A stretch of DNA of 64,000 bases, taken from the NCBI RefSeq assembly GCF_004799405.1, contig NZ_SSMW01000110.1, forward strand, positions 1 through 64,000, given 5' to 3'. The notes under the pieces were generated by a model that worked only from the letters and a program-made list of their open reading frames with translations, was not told where the DNA came from and searched no databases. Numbering within the stretch: the stretch's first letter is position 1; every line of letters starts with the position of its first letter. Below, in pieces: positions 1-8,149 of this stretch. The stretch is from Bradyrhizobium sp. (lineage in GTDB: Bacteria > Pseudomonadota > Alphaproteobacteria > Rhizobiales > Xanthobacteraceae). The position numbers were made by a program, and so were the translations under genes.

Positions 1-1000
1 GCCTGGCGTCCTCGCGGCACACCTCCAGCACGCGGCGCGCGATCATCGCCCCCTCCCGCAACGTCGAGGCCGGCAGCACGATGGAAAACTCGTCGCCGCC
101 GGTGCGCGCCAGCAGGTCGCCGGGCCGCAGCCGGGTCTGCGCCATCAAGGTGAAATGCTGCAGGCAGGCGTCGCCGGCGGCATGGCCGTGGGTATCGTTG
201 ATGGCCTTGAAGCCGTCGAGATCGATCGCCAACAGCGCAAACGGCTCGCCGCTGCGCTCGGATCTGGCGCATTCCTCGGTCAGCCGCTGCAGCAGATGCC
301 GCCGGTTGCCGACGCCGGTGAGATCGTCGAGCAGCGCCAGGTCGGCGACCTCGTTGCGCAGCCGGTCCATCGCCATCAGCAAAAACCCGAAATTCCACGA
401 CATCGACAGGAACATCAGCACCAGCACCACCACCGACTGGATCGGGCTGTGGTGAACAAAGGAAAAACTGGCGCCGAACTGCGGAAGGGCAGCCACCGCG
501 CGGACGGCATACAGCGCGATCATGAGCACCGAGACGGTGCCGGCGAGCCGGGCACCGGGATTTATCCGGCCATGCTGCCGCGACAGCAGCAGTTTCAGCG
601 TCATCACCAGCGGCACCGACTGGCCCAGCGAGTAGACCAGGACCCGCATCGACACGCTGTCGTAGCCGACGATGAAGAACAACATGACACTGAAACTCGA
701 TCCGGTGATCAGGGCCGCGGCGCGCCAGGACACCGGCTGGTCGTAAAACCGCTTGATACCCATCGCGGCGAGGCAGCCGGCGAAAATCAGCACGCTGCCG
801 CCGGCCAAGAGCGGCATCAGCGAATCCACGGCAAAACGCAGCATCGCCAGCGCGGCACCCGCGGTCGCGACGAATGCCGAAGCGGTCCAGAACCGCGCCG
901 CCTCGAATTTGGGATAACTGCGCATGACATAGGCCCAGATCAGGCCCAGCGCGAGAAAATTGACGACGAACGCCGTCCACAGCGTCGGAATGCTCAGCAT
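1..1000 (-). CDS. Membrane-anchored GGDEF diguanylate cyclase (C-terminus cut by window edge)
   Basis: The reverse strand reads from an ATG at 1000 to the window edge without a stop, giving about 333 residues. The first ~200 residues are hydrophobic, with several predicted membrane helices. A GGDEF domain then begins near residue 220 with DDLTGVGNRR. The c-di-GMP synthase signature GGDEF itself is visible near residue 298, and LAIDLDGFKAINDTHGH, the metal/substrate segment, precedes it. It should make c-di-GMP from two GTP at the inner membrane in response to a signal sensed by the membrane part. No neighbouring operon is visible. The C-terminus, including any inhibitory RxxD site or extra domain, lies outside the window. 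Confidence 0.85.
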   Translation of the reverse strand, partial: MLSIPTLWTAFVVNFLALGLIWAYVMRSYPKFEAARFWTASAFVATAGAALAMLRFAVDSLMPLLAGGSVLIFAGCLAAMGIKRFYDQPVSWRAAALITGSSFSVMLFFIVGYDSVSMRVLVYSLGQSVPLVMTLKLLLSRQHGRINPGARLAGTVSVLMIALYAVRAVAALPQFGASFSFVHHSPIQSVVVLVLMFLSMSWNFGFLLMAMDRLRNEVADLALLDDLTGVGNRRHLLQRLTEECARSERSGEPFALLAIDLDGFKAINDTHGHAAGDACLQHFTLMAQTRLRPGDLLARTGGDEFSIVLPASTLREGAMIARRVLEVCREDAR

Positions 1001-1465
1001 CGCGAATTCAGAACGCGCATTGCCCTGCCCCTTCCGTTGACCAACAGCCCGCCTGCAACGATCCCCGTTATTGCGGCATAAAGTGCAGCCGCGCCGCTTA
1101 ACGGACTCTCACCGCGACCGCGCAATTCGCACCGTGGTTTTGATTTGATGAAGACGACGACGCCGAGGCGCCGCTAGTTGTCCCGGATCGGCGCAGAAAC
1201 CGCTGCTGCGTTGGCGCGTCGTTAACCCTGTCGGACCGGCCCGAACGCGCGCTTCGAGCGAAGATTTTGCGACGGAGACCGCTTCACACGTCAAAAAATG
1301 CGCCAAAACGCATAACAGCTGTGGATAACGCGGCAACATCCGCGTGACAGCGCGAGGCATCGCGCTGCGAATCTGTTGGGATTGCATTCGAGGATGTTGC
1401 GAGGCTGGCCCTCCGCCGAGCATGCCTCGTGTCGCGTTTCATTCCATTAACCCTGAGAGGATGCT
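1001..1465. other. Intergenic region, promoter territory
   Basis: About 465 bases lie between the divergent GGDEF gene and the Lys-rich peptide gene. I see no convincing coding frame. A single perfect DnaA-box-like 9-mer (TGTGGATAA, 1320-1328) is present. The remainder probably carries the promoters of the two divergent genes, but I cannot fix -35/-10 elements with confidence. Confidence 0.4.
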
Positions 1466-1528
1466 ATGGCTAAGAAAGCGAAGAAGGCGAAAAAGGCGAA
1501 GAAGGCCAAGAAGTCGAAGAAGAAGTAA
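1466..1528 (+). CDS. 20-residue Lys/Ala-rich peptide (KAKK repeat)
   Basis: ATG at 1466 opens a frame of 20 residues made of M-A followed by repeated KKA units and ending KKSKKK, then TAA. A good Shine-Dalgarno GAGAGG (1455-1460) sits 5 nt upstream, and an intrinsic terminator follows at 1597-1619, so this is a self-contained small transcription unit. The composition (Lys, Ala, one Ser) resembles the tails of histone H1-like bacterial proteins, so nucleic acid binding is a reasonable inference but unproven. The +1 frame over the same bases would be Arg-rich and lacks a positioned ribosome site. Confidence 0.6.
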   Translation: MAKKAKKAKKAKKAKKSKKK

Positions 1529-1596
1529 CCTTCGAGCCCGGGTGGAGCCTCGCTCCGCCCGGGCATCTCATACCGGCGAAGACGGTTGATCGAAAT

Positions 1597-1619
1597 GGCG
1601 GGCCTGGTGCCCGCCTTTT
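1597..1619 (+). terminator. Intrinsic terminator after the Lys-rich peptide gene
   Basis: Perfect 7-bp stem GGCGGGC (1597-1603) / GCCCGCC (1609-1615) with a 5-nt loop, followed by TTTT. A second GC-rich hairpin, CCCGGGTGGAGC / GCTCCGCCCGGG, lies just upstream at about 1538-1563. Confidence 0.75.
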
Positions 1620-1755
1620 GATTCCGGCCGAGGTCGCGCGCTCGACCGCGAGCACGCTATAACCCTGCACCACCTGCGCCCGCATCCAGGCCCGCTAGAG
1701 TCCCATGATGCGGGCCGTATAAGGGTTTCGACCAAACTTCGATGGAGTTCATCCC

Positions 1756-2598
1756 ATGACCGCGATCCGTGGATCCGCCGCCGCCGTGACGGGTGCGGCC
1801 AGTGGCATCGGCCGGGCGCTGGCGCTGGAACTGGCCGCGCGCGGCTGCGATCTGGCGCTGGCCGACCGCGACGAGGCGGGGCTGCAGACGCTCATGGCCG
1901 AGATCGCCAAAGCGCATCCGCAGAAGGTCACGGTGCACACCGTGGATGTCGGCGAGCCCGGTCAGATCGCGGCGTTCGCGCTCAATGCAACGGCGGCGCA
2001 TCCCGGCCTCAACATCGTCGTCAACAATGCCGGCGTGGCACTGATGGGCACCTTCGGCGAGATCGAGCAGGCGCAGATGGAATGGCTGATGAACATCAAT
2101 TTCTGGGGCGTGGTGCACGGCACCCGCGCCTTCCTGCCGCACCTTTCGCGCCAGCGCGAGGCCCACATCGTCAACCTCTCCAGCATCTTCGGCATCATCG
2201 CGCCGCCGGGACAGACCGCCTACGCCGCGGCGAAATTCGCGGTGCGCGGCTTTTCGGAGAGCCTGCGCCACGAGTTGCAGGTGGCGAACAGCCCGGTGCG
2301 GCTGTCTGTGGTGCATCCCGGCGGCGTCGCTACCGCCATCGCGCGCAACTCCCGCGTCGGCACCGGCATGACCGACAATGCGCGGCGGGTTCAATCGATC
2401 GAGCGTTTCGAGGCGGTGGCCAAGACCACGCCGCAGGCCGCCGCGCTACGCATCATCGCCGGCATCGAGAAAAACCAGCCGCGCATCCTGATCGGCAACG
2501 ACGCCCGCTTCATGGACCTGCTGCAACGCTTCCGCCCCGCCAGCTACTGGTCGGTGCTGGCGCGCAGGCTGGAGAAGGCCGCGAATGCGGGGAAGTGA
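1756..2598 (+). CDS. SDR family NAD(P)-dependent oxidoreductase
   Basis: 280 residues, normal for a classical short-chain dehydrogenase. The Rossmann cofactor motif TGAASGIG is at residues 12-19, NNAG at 90-93, catalytic Ser at about 142-143 and YxxxK at Tyr156/Lys160. An acidic residue after the second strand (ADRD) suggests a preference for NAD(H) over NADP(H), which is an inference. It is a cytoplasmic oxidoreductase of unknown substrate. The gene stands alone between the Lys-rich peptide terminator and a palindromic repeat, so context gives no pathway. Confidence 0.88.
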   Translation: MTAIRGSAAAVTGAASGIGRALALELAARGCDLALADRDEAGLQTLMAEIAKAHPQKVTVHTVDVGEPGQIAAFALNATAAHPGLNIVVNNAGVALMGTFGEIEQAQMEWLMNINFWGVVHGTRAFLPHLSRQREAHIVNLSSIFGIIAPPGQTAYAAAKFAVRGFSESLRHELQVANSPVRLSVVHPGGVATAIARNSRVGTGMTDNARRVQSIERFEAVAKTTPQAAALRIIAGIEKNQPRILIGNDARFMDLLQRFRPASYWSVLARRLEKAANAGK

Positions 2599-2658
2599 TT
2601 TCGCATTAGCGTTCCCATGAATGCAGGGACGACGCACAGTATCTCGGCGAGGACGGTG

Positions 2659-2848
2659 AGCTCCCTCTCCCACCCAACTCGGGTTCACCCGAGTTGGGCA
2701 TTTCAAATTGTCGAAGTCGGATATATCCGACTTCGACGTGGGAGAGGGTTGGGGTGAGGGGTTCAGGTCTATCGATAGAGCGTGACCCCTCACCCGGATC
2801 GTCTCGACGTTGTCGAGTCGATCCGACCTCTCCCACAAGGGGAGAGGT
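2659..2848. repeat. Palindromic intergenic repeat (bradyrhizobial CTCTCCC type)
   Basis: Outer arms of the type CCCTCTCCCAC / GTGGGAGAGGG and CACCTCTCCCC enclose two perfect hairpins: an 11-bp stem at 2673-2698 (CCCAACTCGGG with loop TTCA) and a 28-nt palindrome at 2710-2737 centred on ATAT. Related elements lie at 15688, 16510, 20164, 21971 and 38882. They sit between convergent or tandem gene ends and look like REP/BIME-type elements. Confidence 0.75.
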
Positions 2849-2864
2849 GACAAACAGCCGGCGC

Positions 2865-3671
2865 CTACCGTCCCACCAACTGATCCGCGAAATACGCGAT
2901 CGTCTTGCGATAGATCATGGCGTGGTTCCATTCGCGCATCGCTTCGAAATTGGCGCTGCCTTCGCCGTAGGGCGCGCCCATCTTGAAGCCGTTGGTGTGC
3001 AGCAGGTTGGCGGTGGAGGCCAGCACGTCGGCCACGCTGTGGCGCAGGTCGACGCGGCCGTCGCCGTCGAAATCGACGCCGTACTTGATGTAGGACGAGG
3101 GCAGAAATTGCGTCTGGCCGATTTCGCCGGCATAGGCGCCGATCATCTCGCGCAGCGGCAGGTCGCCGCGCTGCACGATCTTCAGCGCCGCCAGCAATTC
3201 GCCCTGGAACAGCTCGGTGCGGCGGCAATCATGCGCCAGCGTCGTCAGCGTGCGGATCACCGGCAGCTTGCCCATGTCGCCCTTGCCGAAATCGGTTTCC
3301 AGCCCCCAGATCGCGACCAGGATCTGCCGCGGCACGCCGAACTGCGCCTCGATCCGCGACAGCAGCGCCGCATTCCGCTGCAGCATCGCCCGCCCGCCAT
3401 TGATGCGTCCGGCGCCGACCCGGGTCGAGACATACTGCTCGAAGGTCTTGTTGAAGGTGTAGCGCTGGCGCCGGTCGAAATTCAGCACCGCCATGTCCTG
3501 CGTCACGCCCGCGAACGCCTGGCTGGTCACGGCTTGCGAGACGCCGGCGGCCTGTGCCTCGGCCGACATGCTCGCAACAAAGGAATTGAAGTCGCCGCCG
3601 CAGCGGGCGGCCAATGCAGGGGTGGCGGCGATGAGAGCGGCGAGACAAACAGCCAGACCAAGCGTGCGCAT
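2865..3671 (-). CDS. Lytic murein transglycosylase, MltB-like (SLT_2)
   Basis: 268 residues beginning with a clear signal peptide (cleavage after ...ATPALA, residue ~21), so periplasmic and without a lipobox. The family catalytic Glu lies in IWGLETDFGK (Glu125), followed by conserved blocks TQFLPSSY and DFDGDGRVDL. It cleaves the MurNAc-GlcNAc bond of peptidoglycan with 1,6-anhydro product formation. A paralogue is encoded immediately upstream at 3772-4569 on the same strand with a ~100-nt gap, so the two probably arose by tandem duplication. Confidence 0.9.
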   Translation of the reverse strand: MRTLGLAVCLAALIAATPALAARCGGDFNSFVASMSAEAQAAGVSQAVTSQAFAGVTQDMAVLNFDRRQRYTFNKTFEQYVSTRVGAGRINGGRAMLQRNAALLSRIEAQFGVPRQILVAIWGLETDFGKGDMGKLPVIRTLTTLAHDCRRTELFQGELLAALKIVQRGDLPLREMIGAYAGEIGQTQFLPSSYIKYGVDFDGDGRVDLRHSVADVLASTANLLHTNGFKMGAPYGEGSANFEAMREWNHAMIYRKTIAYFADQLVGR

Positions 3672-3771
3672 GCGAATCCCTTGTGATCGTTTGTCCCGAT
3701 CATGGCATGGGAAGACCGCGCGCGGCAGTTATAAAACCCGTCGGCTCGGAGGCCGGGACCAAAGGGTGCCG

Positions 3772-4569
3772 CTACCCGCCGCCGTCGATCTGCCGGCCCA
3801 TGATGGCAATCGCCTTCTGATAGACTTGGGCTGCATTCCAGGCCTCGATAGCGGCGAAGTTGGGCTCGCCCGGCTGGTAGCCGGCGCCCGCGCGCCAGCC
3901 ATGGGCTTTGAGGAAATTCGCCGTCGAGGTCAGCGCGCCCGAGGCGCTTTCCAGATTGCCGACGCCGTATTCCAGCATGGTCTTGGGCAAGAACTGCGTC
4001 TGGCCGATCTCGCCATGCATGGAGCCGCGCTGGCCTGCGGCCACCGTGCCGCGGTCGATCAGCTTTAGCGCAGCGTAAAGCTGGTCGGTGAAGTATTCCG
4101 GCCGGCGGCAATCGTAAGCCAGTGTCGCGATCGATGAGAGCATGTTCTGGTTGCCGCGCTGGCTGCCGAAGGCGCTCTCCATGCCCCAGATCGCAATCAG
4201 GGGACCTGCCGGCACACCATAGCGCTGCTCGATCGAGGCGAACAGCGCCGCATTCTTCTGCTTCATGCCGCGGCCGCGCGCCACGACGGCGGCAGCACCC
4301 CGCTTGACCATGAACTGATCGAGCGAGAGCTTGAAACTGTGCAGGCTGCGGTCGGCGTTGATGGTAGCCTGCGCATAGCTTGCCCCCATCAGCGCGGAGA
4401 GCGCATTGCCGCCGACGCCCTTGGCCCGCGCTTCGCCGGCGAATTGCTGCTTCCAGGTCTCGAAGCCGGCAGGCCCGTTGCCGCATTGGGCGGCGTGGGC
4501 ATGGTAGCCAGACACGAAGATCGGCAACAGCAGGAACGTGGCTATCGTAAGTGATTTGCTCTTGGTCAT
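3772..4569 (-). CDS. Lytic murein transglycosylase, MltB-like (second copy)
   Basis: The start at 4569 gives 265 residues with a signal peptide (MTKSKS, hydrophobic core, cleavage near AHA-AQ). An upstream in-frame start at 4641 would bury the signal, and GGGGA lies just ahead of 4569. The catalytic Glu is in IWGMESAFGS (Glu131), with the family block GQTQFLPKTML later. It is periplasmic and acts on peptidoglycan like its neighbour at 2865-3671, from which it has clearly diverged. Upstream begins the AT-richer island, so this gene marks the left edge of the native chromosome here. Confidence 0.88.
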   Translation of the reverse strand: MTKSKSLTIATFLLLPIFVSGYHAHAAQCGNGPAGFETWKQQFAGEARAKGVGGNALSALMGASYAQATINADRSLHSFKLSLDQFMVKRGAAAVVARGRGMKQKNAALFASIEQRYGVPAGPLIAIWGMESAFGSQRGNQNMLSSIATLAYDCRRPEYFTDQLYAALKLIDRGTVAAGQRGSMHGEIGQTQFLPKTMLEYGVGNLESASGALTSTANFLKAHGWRAGAGYQPGEPNFAAIEAWNAAQVYQKAIAIMGRQIDGGG

Positions 4570-4773
4570 CTGGATTCCCCAGCTTGTGATGTTGTCCAGC
4601 CTCCCGAGGTGGTGAGCGACCATACAGGAACCGGCACGCAATCATTAGCCTTGAAAAGGCTTACTCATTAATATCCAATTCAGAGCCTAAACTGACCGCT
4701 AGAGAGTTATCACGCAACTTCCAATTGAATCTAGCTCCTGCTAGGGTTCCACGAATCACCCACGAGGTAGTGG

Positions 4774-5094
4774 ATGGCGTTGGAGTTAGCCTTTGAAACG
4801 AAGGCCCTTCGCGATATTTGTGAAAGCGAAGTTGTCGCAAAAAGCAAGTTGGGAGCGAGAGTTGCTGAAGCGCTCAGGCGCCGACTTTCCGACTTTCGGT
4901 CTATCGACACGTTCGATGAATTGCCGTTCGCTAAACCCAAGAAAAGCTCAAACAACATCACATTCGGTTTGCCCGACGGATGGCAACTGGTTGTATCGAG
5001 CGGACACGGCGACAATCCAAAACTTGCTTCTGGCAAGACGGATTGGGCGAAGGTGACCCGGCTCAAGATCACTAGGATTGAGAAGATCAAATGA
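4774..5094 (+). CDS. higB: HigB/RelE-like toxin of a type II toxin-antitoxin pair
   Basis: 106 residues: FETKALRDICESE near the N-terminus and a basic C-terminus (VTRLKITRIEKIK) fit the HigB/RelE-ParE killer fold, which normally cleaves mRNA on the ribosome. The stop overlaps the next start by 4 nt (ATGA), the usual toxin-first higBA arrangement. Codon use is AT-richer than in flanking genes (frequent AAA, AAG, ATT, TTC), consistent with horizontal acquisition. An active-site residue cannot be named confidently from sequence alone. It could also be a regulator-associated RelE-like protein. Confidence 0.7.
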   Translation: MALELAFETKALRDICESEVVAKSKLGARVAEALRRRLSDFRSIDTFDELPFAKPKKSSNNITFGLPDGWQLVVSSGHGDNPKLASGKTDWAKVTRLKITRIEKIK

Positions 5095-6191
5095 ACGAGA
5101 AGGCATTCGAGCCTGACTGGCTGTCAGCCCCCGGCGGTACAATCCTCGACGCAATCGAAGAACGAGGAATGTCTTCAAAAGAATTAGCCGCTCTCCTTGG
5201 CTATTCGATAGATAAGACAGAGAAACTGATCGCAGGAAAGGAGACCATCACGCGAGACGTAGCTGCATTACTCGCTGAGCATGTCGGTGGTGTCGTCAAA
5301 TTCTGGCTATCACGCGAACGCAATTATCGGAGTGAGGTTGCGCGTCTCCAAACCGCCGGAAATATCATTGCCGGCAAAGCATGGCTCGACGAATTGCCTC
5401 TGAAAGACATGCAAAAGTTTGGGTGGGTGCCTCAACATGCTAGCGTTGAGGAAAATGTTGCTTCCTGTTTGAATTTTTTTGGTGTTCGTAATGTTCAAGA
5501 ATGGCGGAGCCAGTACTCTCAATTCCTGTCACTTGTATCCTTCAGAACATCGCCCACTCATAAATCTGAGCCCGGCGCTGTTATCGCTTGGCTACGCTAT
5601 GGTGAACTGAAAAGCGAAGCGATTGCGTGTGGAGCGTGGAATGCCGCAAGCTTTGAACGTTCATTGATCAGCATGCGTCGTTTAACACGAAAGAAGGACC
5701 CCTCAATCTTTATCCCCGAACTAAGAAAGTTATGCGCTGAGAACGGAGTTGCGCTAGTCGTCGCTCGTGGTCCTGCTGGTTGCCGGGCTAGTGGCGCAAC
5801 TCGATTTTTGAGCAACAGAAAGGCAATGATACTATCGAGCTTTCGGCATCTAGCCGACGATCAATTTTGGTTCACCTTTTTCCATGAAGCCGGCCATCTA
5901 CTAATGCACGGCCAAAAGTCAATCTTCCTTGAGGACGGCAGCGAGGTGTCGCTCAAGGAAGAACATGAGGCAAACTTATTCTCGCAGAACATTCTCATAC
6001 CGCCGGAGTCGCGCGCTGAATTTATGTCGTTAAAGCCAAACAAAGATAGCATTATAAAATTTGCAGTTAAGATTGGGATATCGAGAGGCATTGTTGTTGG
6101 ACAGTTGCAACATCAACGTCGAATTGAGCCAAGCCAACTCAATTTCCTTAAACGACGATACGACGTCGAGGACCTGAACAAGCTTACCTAA
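5091..6191 (+). CDS. XRE-type HTH + ImmA/IrrE metallopeptidase (HigA-like partner)
   Basis: 366 residues. Residues ~15-70 form a lambda-repressor/HigA-like helix-turn-helix (ILDAIEERGMSSKELAALLG). A zinc metallopeptidase of the ImmA/IrrE (COG2856) type follows, with HEAGH at 265-269 and the third ligand Glu in EEHEANLF (about 293). Such fusions act as DNA-binding antitoxins or regulators that can be cut or can cut partners; they also occur in phages and ICEs as anti-repressor proteases. It is translationally coupled to the upstream toxin (4-nt overlap) and its 3' end overlaps the convergent broken gene by 4 nt. The protein likely neutralises HigB and represses the operon; proteolysis targets are unknown. 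Confidence 0.8.
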   Translation: MNEKAFEPDWLSAPGGTILDAIEERGMSSKELAALLGYSIDKTEKLIAGKETITRDVAALLAEHVGGVVKFWLSRERNYRSEVARLQTAGNIIAGKAWLDELPLKDMQKFGWVPQHASVEENVASCLNFFGVRNVQEWRSQYSQFLSLVSFRTSPTHKSEPGAVIAWLRYGELKSEAIACGAWNAASFERSLISMRRLTRKKDPSIFIPELRKLCAENGVALVVARGPAGCRASGATRFLSNRKAMILSSFRHLADDQFWFTFFHEAGHLLMHGQKSIFLEDGSEVSLKEEHEANLFSQNILIPPESRAEFMSLKPNKDSIIKFAVKIGISRGIVVGQLQHQRRIEPSQLNFLKRRYDVEDLNKLT

Positions 6192-7123
6192 CCCTTAAAA
6201 GAAATGAATTTCCTAGGACTCTTTTGCCAGTTACACAGCGAATCTTCCAGAACTTGCATCCCGACCTCCAGATAGGAATCTAACTTATTGAGACGATCAT
6301 CAAGCTCGCGAGGGCTAATCTTAGCTTTCACATTATTGGTGAATAACAACCGCGCGCCCCGCAACGGGCCAGTTGCGCCCACCAGATAAGCCGAGCCAGC
6401 TTCGATAGGCGCGACACCAAGTTTTCCGAGCATGGTCAAGAAATCGAATCTTCCCAAACGACCAAAGCCCATTACAGAATCCATTGATCGGTAGAGGAAA
6501 TCGAATACTGCTCGAGGGTCTTGACCAACTTCCTTGTGAATTTCTTGTATCATCTGCGCATGACTGCGCGGGGGTCTAACCCAATCGACATAAGAAGCGA
6601 TAACCGCACCTGTACCTACAGCAGAGTTAGCGCTCAAACTCTGGTATTTTCGGTGATTACTAAAGGAGTATTTCGCTCTCAACCCGGCTTCATTCCTTGA
6701 AAGCCAGTTTCTGAAGGCGTTTACATCTTTGTTAACTCGTTTCCAATTCCACGTTTCATGATTAGAGCCCGCATAGACGGCACGAGATAGTCCCCAACCG
6801 TGCTTGATATGTTTTTAAAAATGCGTAGCCAGAAATATTAGCCAGAATGCTTCATCGAGTTTACCCTTCCGCATCATAGACACGGCTGCACGGAGAGGGT
6901 CGAAAAGGTCAGAAGAGGAGTCCGCCCTACGGGGGTCGATCTCACTATCTCGAACGAAGTGTGCAAATTCGATTCGGCGTAGACTCTCGACTATTTGCTC
7001 AACAAACACAGCACGAGCGACCTCATCTTGGATGCCAAGCAGTGCTTCAACTTCGGAATCGAATCTAATTAGGTTCGAGCTAAGAATGGCCGCACGATTC
7101 AAATCACCCGGTCGTACGATCAT
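6188..7123 (-). pseudogene. Predicted thymine-base hypermodification pyrophosphorylase-like protein, interrupted by in-frame TAA
   Basis: From ATG 7123 the frame runs 102 residues to a TAA at 6817-6815, then continues in the same frame, with no other stop, for 208 more residues to 6188. Read through, it would be ~311 residues. Sequence around the stop is conserved-looking on both sides: WLIFLATHF before it, KHIKHGWGLSRAVYAGSNHE after. Later blocks are FSNHRKYQSL, GRLGRFDFLTMLGKLG and GATGPLRGARLLF. From memory these match the alpha-glutamyl/putrescinyl-thymine pyrophosphorylase clade 3 group, proposed to be DNA-glycosylase-fold base-modification enzymes. Its neighbour is thymidylate-synthase-like, which supports that reading. 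Either a true nonsense mutation, a read-through site or a sequence error. Confidence 0.6.
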
Positions 7124-7248
7124 CTTCTAGCCGCCCGCCTAGCACCCCTATCAATATAAGCATCATACACGTGTGAAACCATCTTTGACTTAATCGAGCG
7201 CGTCGACTTTCTTGCCTTATTCAGCGCGAATGCCTGTAACACTCTCAT
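7120..7248 (-). CDS. 42-residue basic small ORF bridging the two island enzymes
   Basis: ATG at 7248 lies inside the end of the thymidylate-synthase-like gene (32-nt overlap, different frame). The frame reads 42 residues to a TGA at 7122-7120 that overlaps the next ATG (7123) as ATGA. The product is basic: MRVLQAFALNKARKSTRS at the start and RGARRAARR at the end. The precise double coupling suggests a translated gene or a translational-coupling device. No family recognised. A chance open frame in a short interval is the main alternative. Confidence 0.45.
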   Translation of the reverse strand: MRVLQAFALNKARKSTRSIKSKMVSHVYDAYIDRGARRAARR

Positions 7249-8078
7249 CAAATCTGCCCAGTAACTCTGGTATATCGAGCCGATCTATTTGAACCGGACT
7301 ACCCTGCCTAATTCTCGCTTCGGCTCTAATCAATTTTTTTAGATTCGGCCAAGGATCGCCGGGTGGCATACGCGGCATAAGTATCCGTGATTGATATGCC
7401 TCCTTAAGAAATGTCCGTACCTTTTCTTTGTCTGCATCATAGATATGTAGACTGCCGGCCATATGTTTATAAGAACCAAGTTTTAATCCGAGGCTCCTAG
7501 CGATCAGTTCTTGAATAAATGTGAAAGCGAAAACATCGTGAGGCAATCCCAGGAACGTCATCGTTTGATCGCATGTACACGACCATTTGCAGCGAATTTT
7601 TTCGAACAAAGAATTGCATCGTGCAGGTGCAAGGAATGTCATTGTAGTTTTTCAATAGATCTTCGGCGTTAAACAACTGAATGACAGCCTGGCGAGAAGT
7701 TGGCTTCCTTCGAAGCAATTTGATTACGTTGGCGATTTGATTAATTTCGCCACGCATTTCAAGCAATCGAGGGCCATATGCCCCATGAATGGTATCATCG
7801 CGCTCAGCGAACTTTCCGTACATAGCGATGTAGTATTCAATGAACGCGAGTTCATCTGATCTTGCTAAATACCAAAGTGTCTCGCCAAGGCAGCTGAACA
7901 GGGTGCCTTTCGTTTCCGATCGACTTAGTCGAGCAAGCGGATTGCGCAACTCTAGGATTACACCGGACAGTTCCTTGTTCCAGCCCTTACTAGCCTTAAC
8001 GCGTTGACCGCTTTTCAATATCTTTGGAAAGACCTTGCGTAACAGATCGTCCAAAGTGTCTGCGATCATTTGGTGCAT
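7217..8078 (-). pseudogene. Thymidylate synthase / dCMP hydroxymethylase superfamily protein, frameshifted
   Basis: Frame 1 (start 8078) covers the N-terminal two thirds: WYLARSDELAFIEYY, then the catalytic Cys segment DIPCTCTMQFFVR and VVYMRSNDD. The family continues in another frame as FLGLPHDVFAFTF, ELIA and GSYKHMAGSLHIYD, ending at 7217. The frames join at about 7553-7562, where one extra base would explain the shift. All hallmarks of thymidylate-synthase enzymes are therefore present across the break. The usual LPFN Asn is Asp (LPHD), as in dCMP hydroxymethylases. It would provide modified or hydroxymethylated pyrimidine nucleotide, probably for the next enzyme. No Shine-Dalgarno is obvious, and the gene begins only 35 nt after the rpoD terminator. 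Confidence 0.7.
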
Positions 8079-8113
8079 TGTTTTGTTTTAAAACCTATGC
8101 GGGACAATTCAGA

Positions 8114-8143
8114 CAAAAAAAGCCCCGCGCGAGCGGGGCTTTT
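8114..8143 (-). terminator. Intrinsic terminator of rpoD
   Basis: Near-perfect 11-bp stem AAAAGCCCCGC / GCGGGGCTTTT with a 4-nt loop; on the minus strand it is followed by a run of seven T. It lies 7 nt past the rpoD stop codon and insulates rpoD from the island that begins at 8078. Confidence 0.88.
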
Positions 8144-8149
8144 ACTAAA

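Noticed and set aside
155-1081. Plus-strand frame of 308 codons antisense to the GGDEF gene
   Set aside because: It is the complement of the GGDEF domain; composition is His/Arg/Gln-rich without motifs.
1320-1328. DnaA-box-like 9-mer as a sign of a replication origin
   Set aside because: Only one box is present, without AT-rich unwinding region or neighbouring origin genes.
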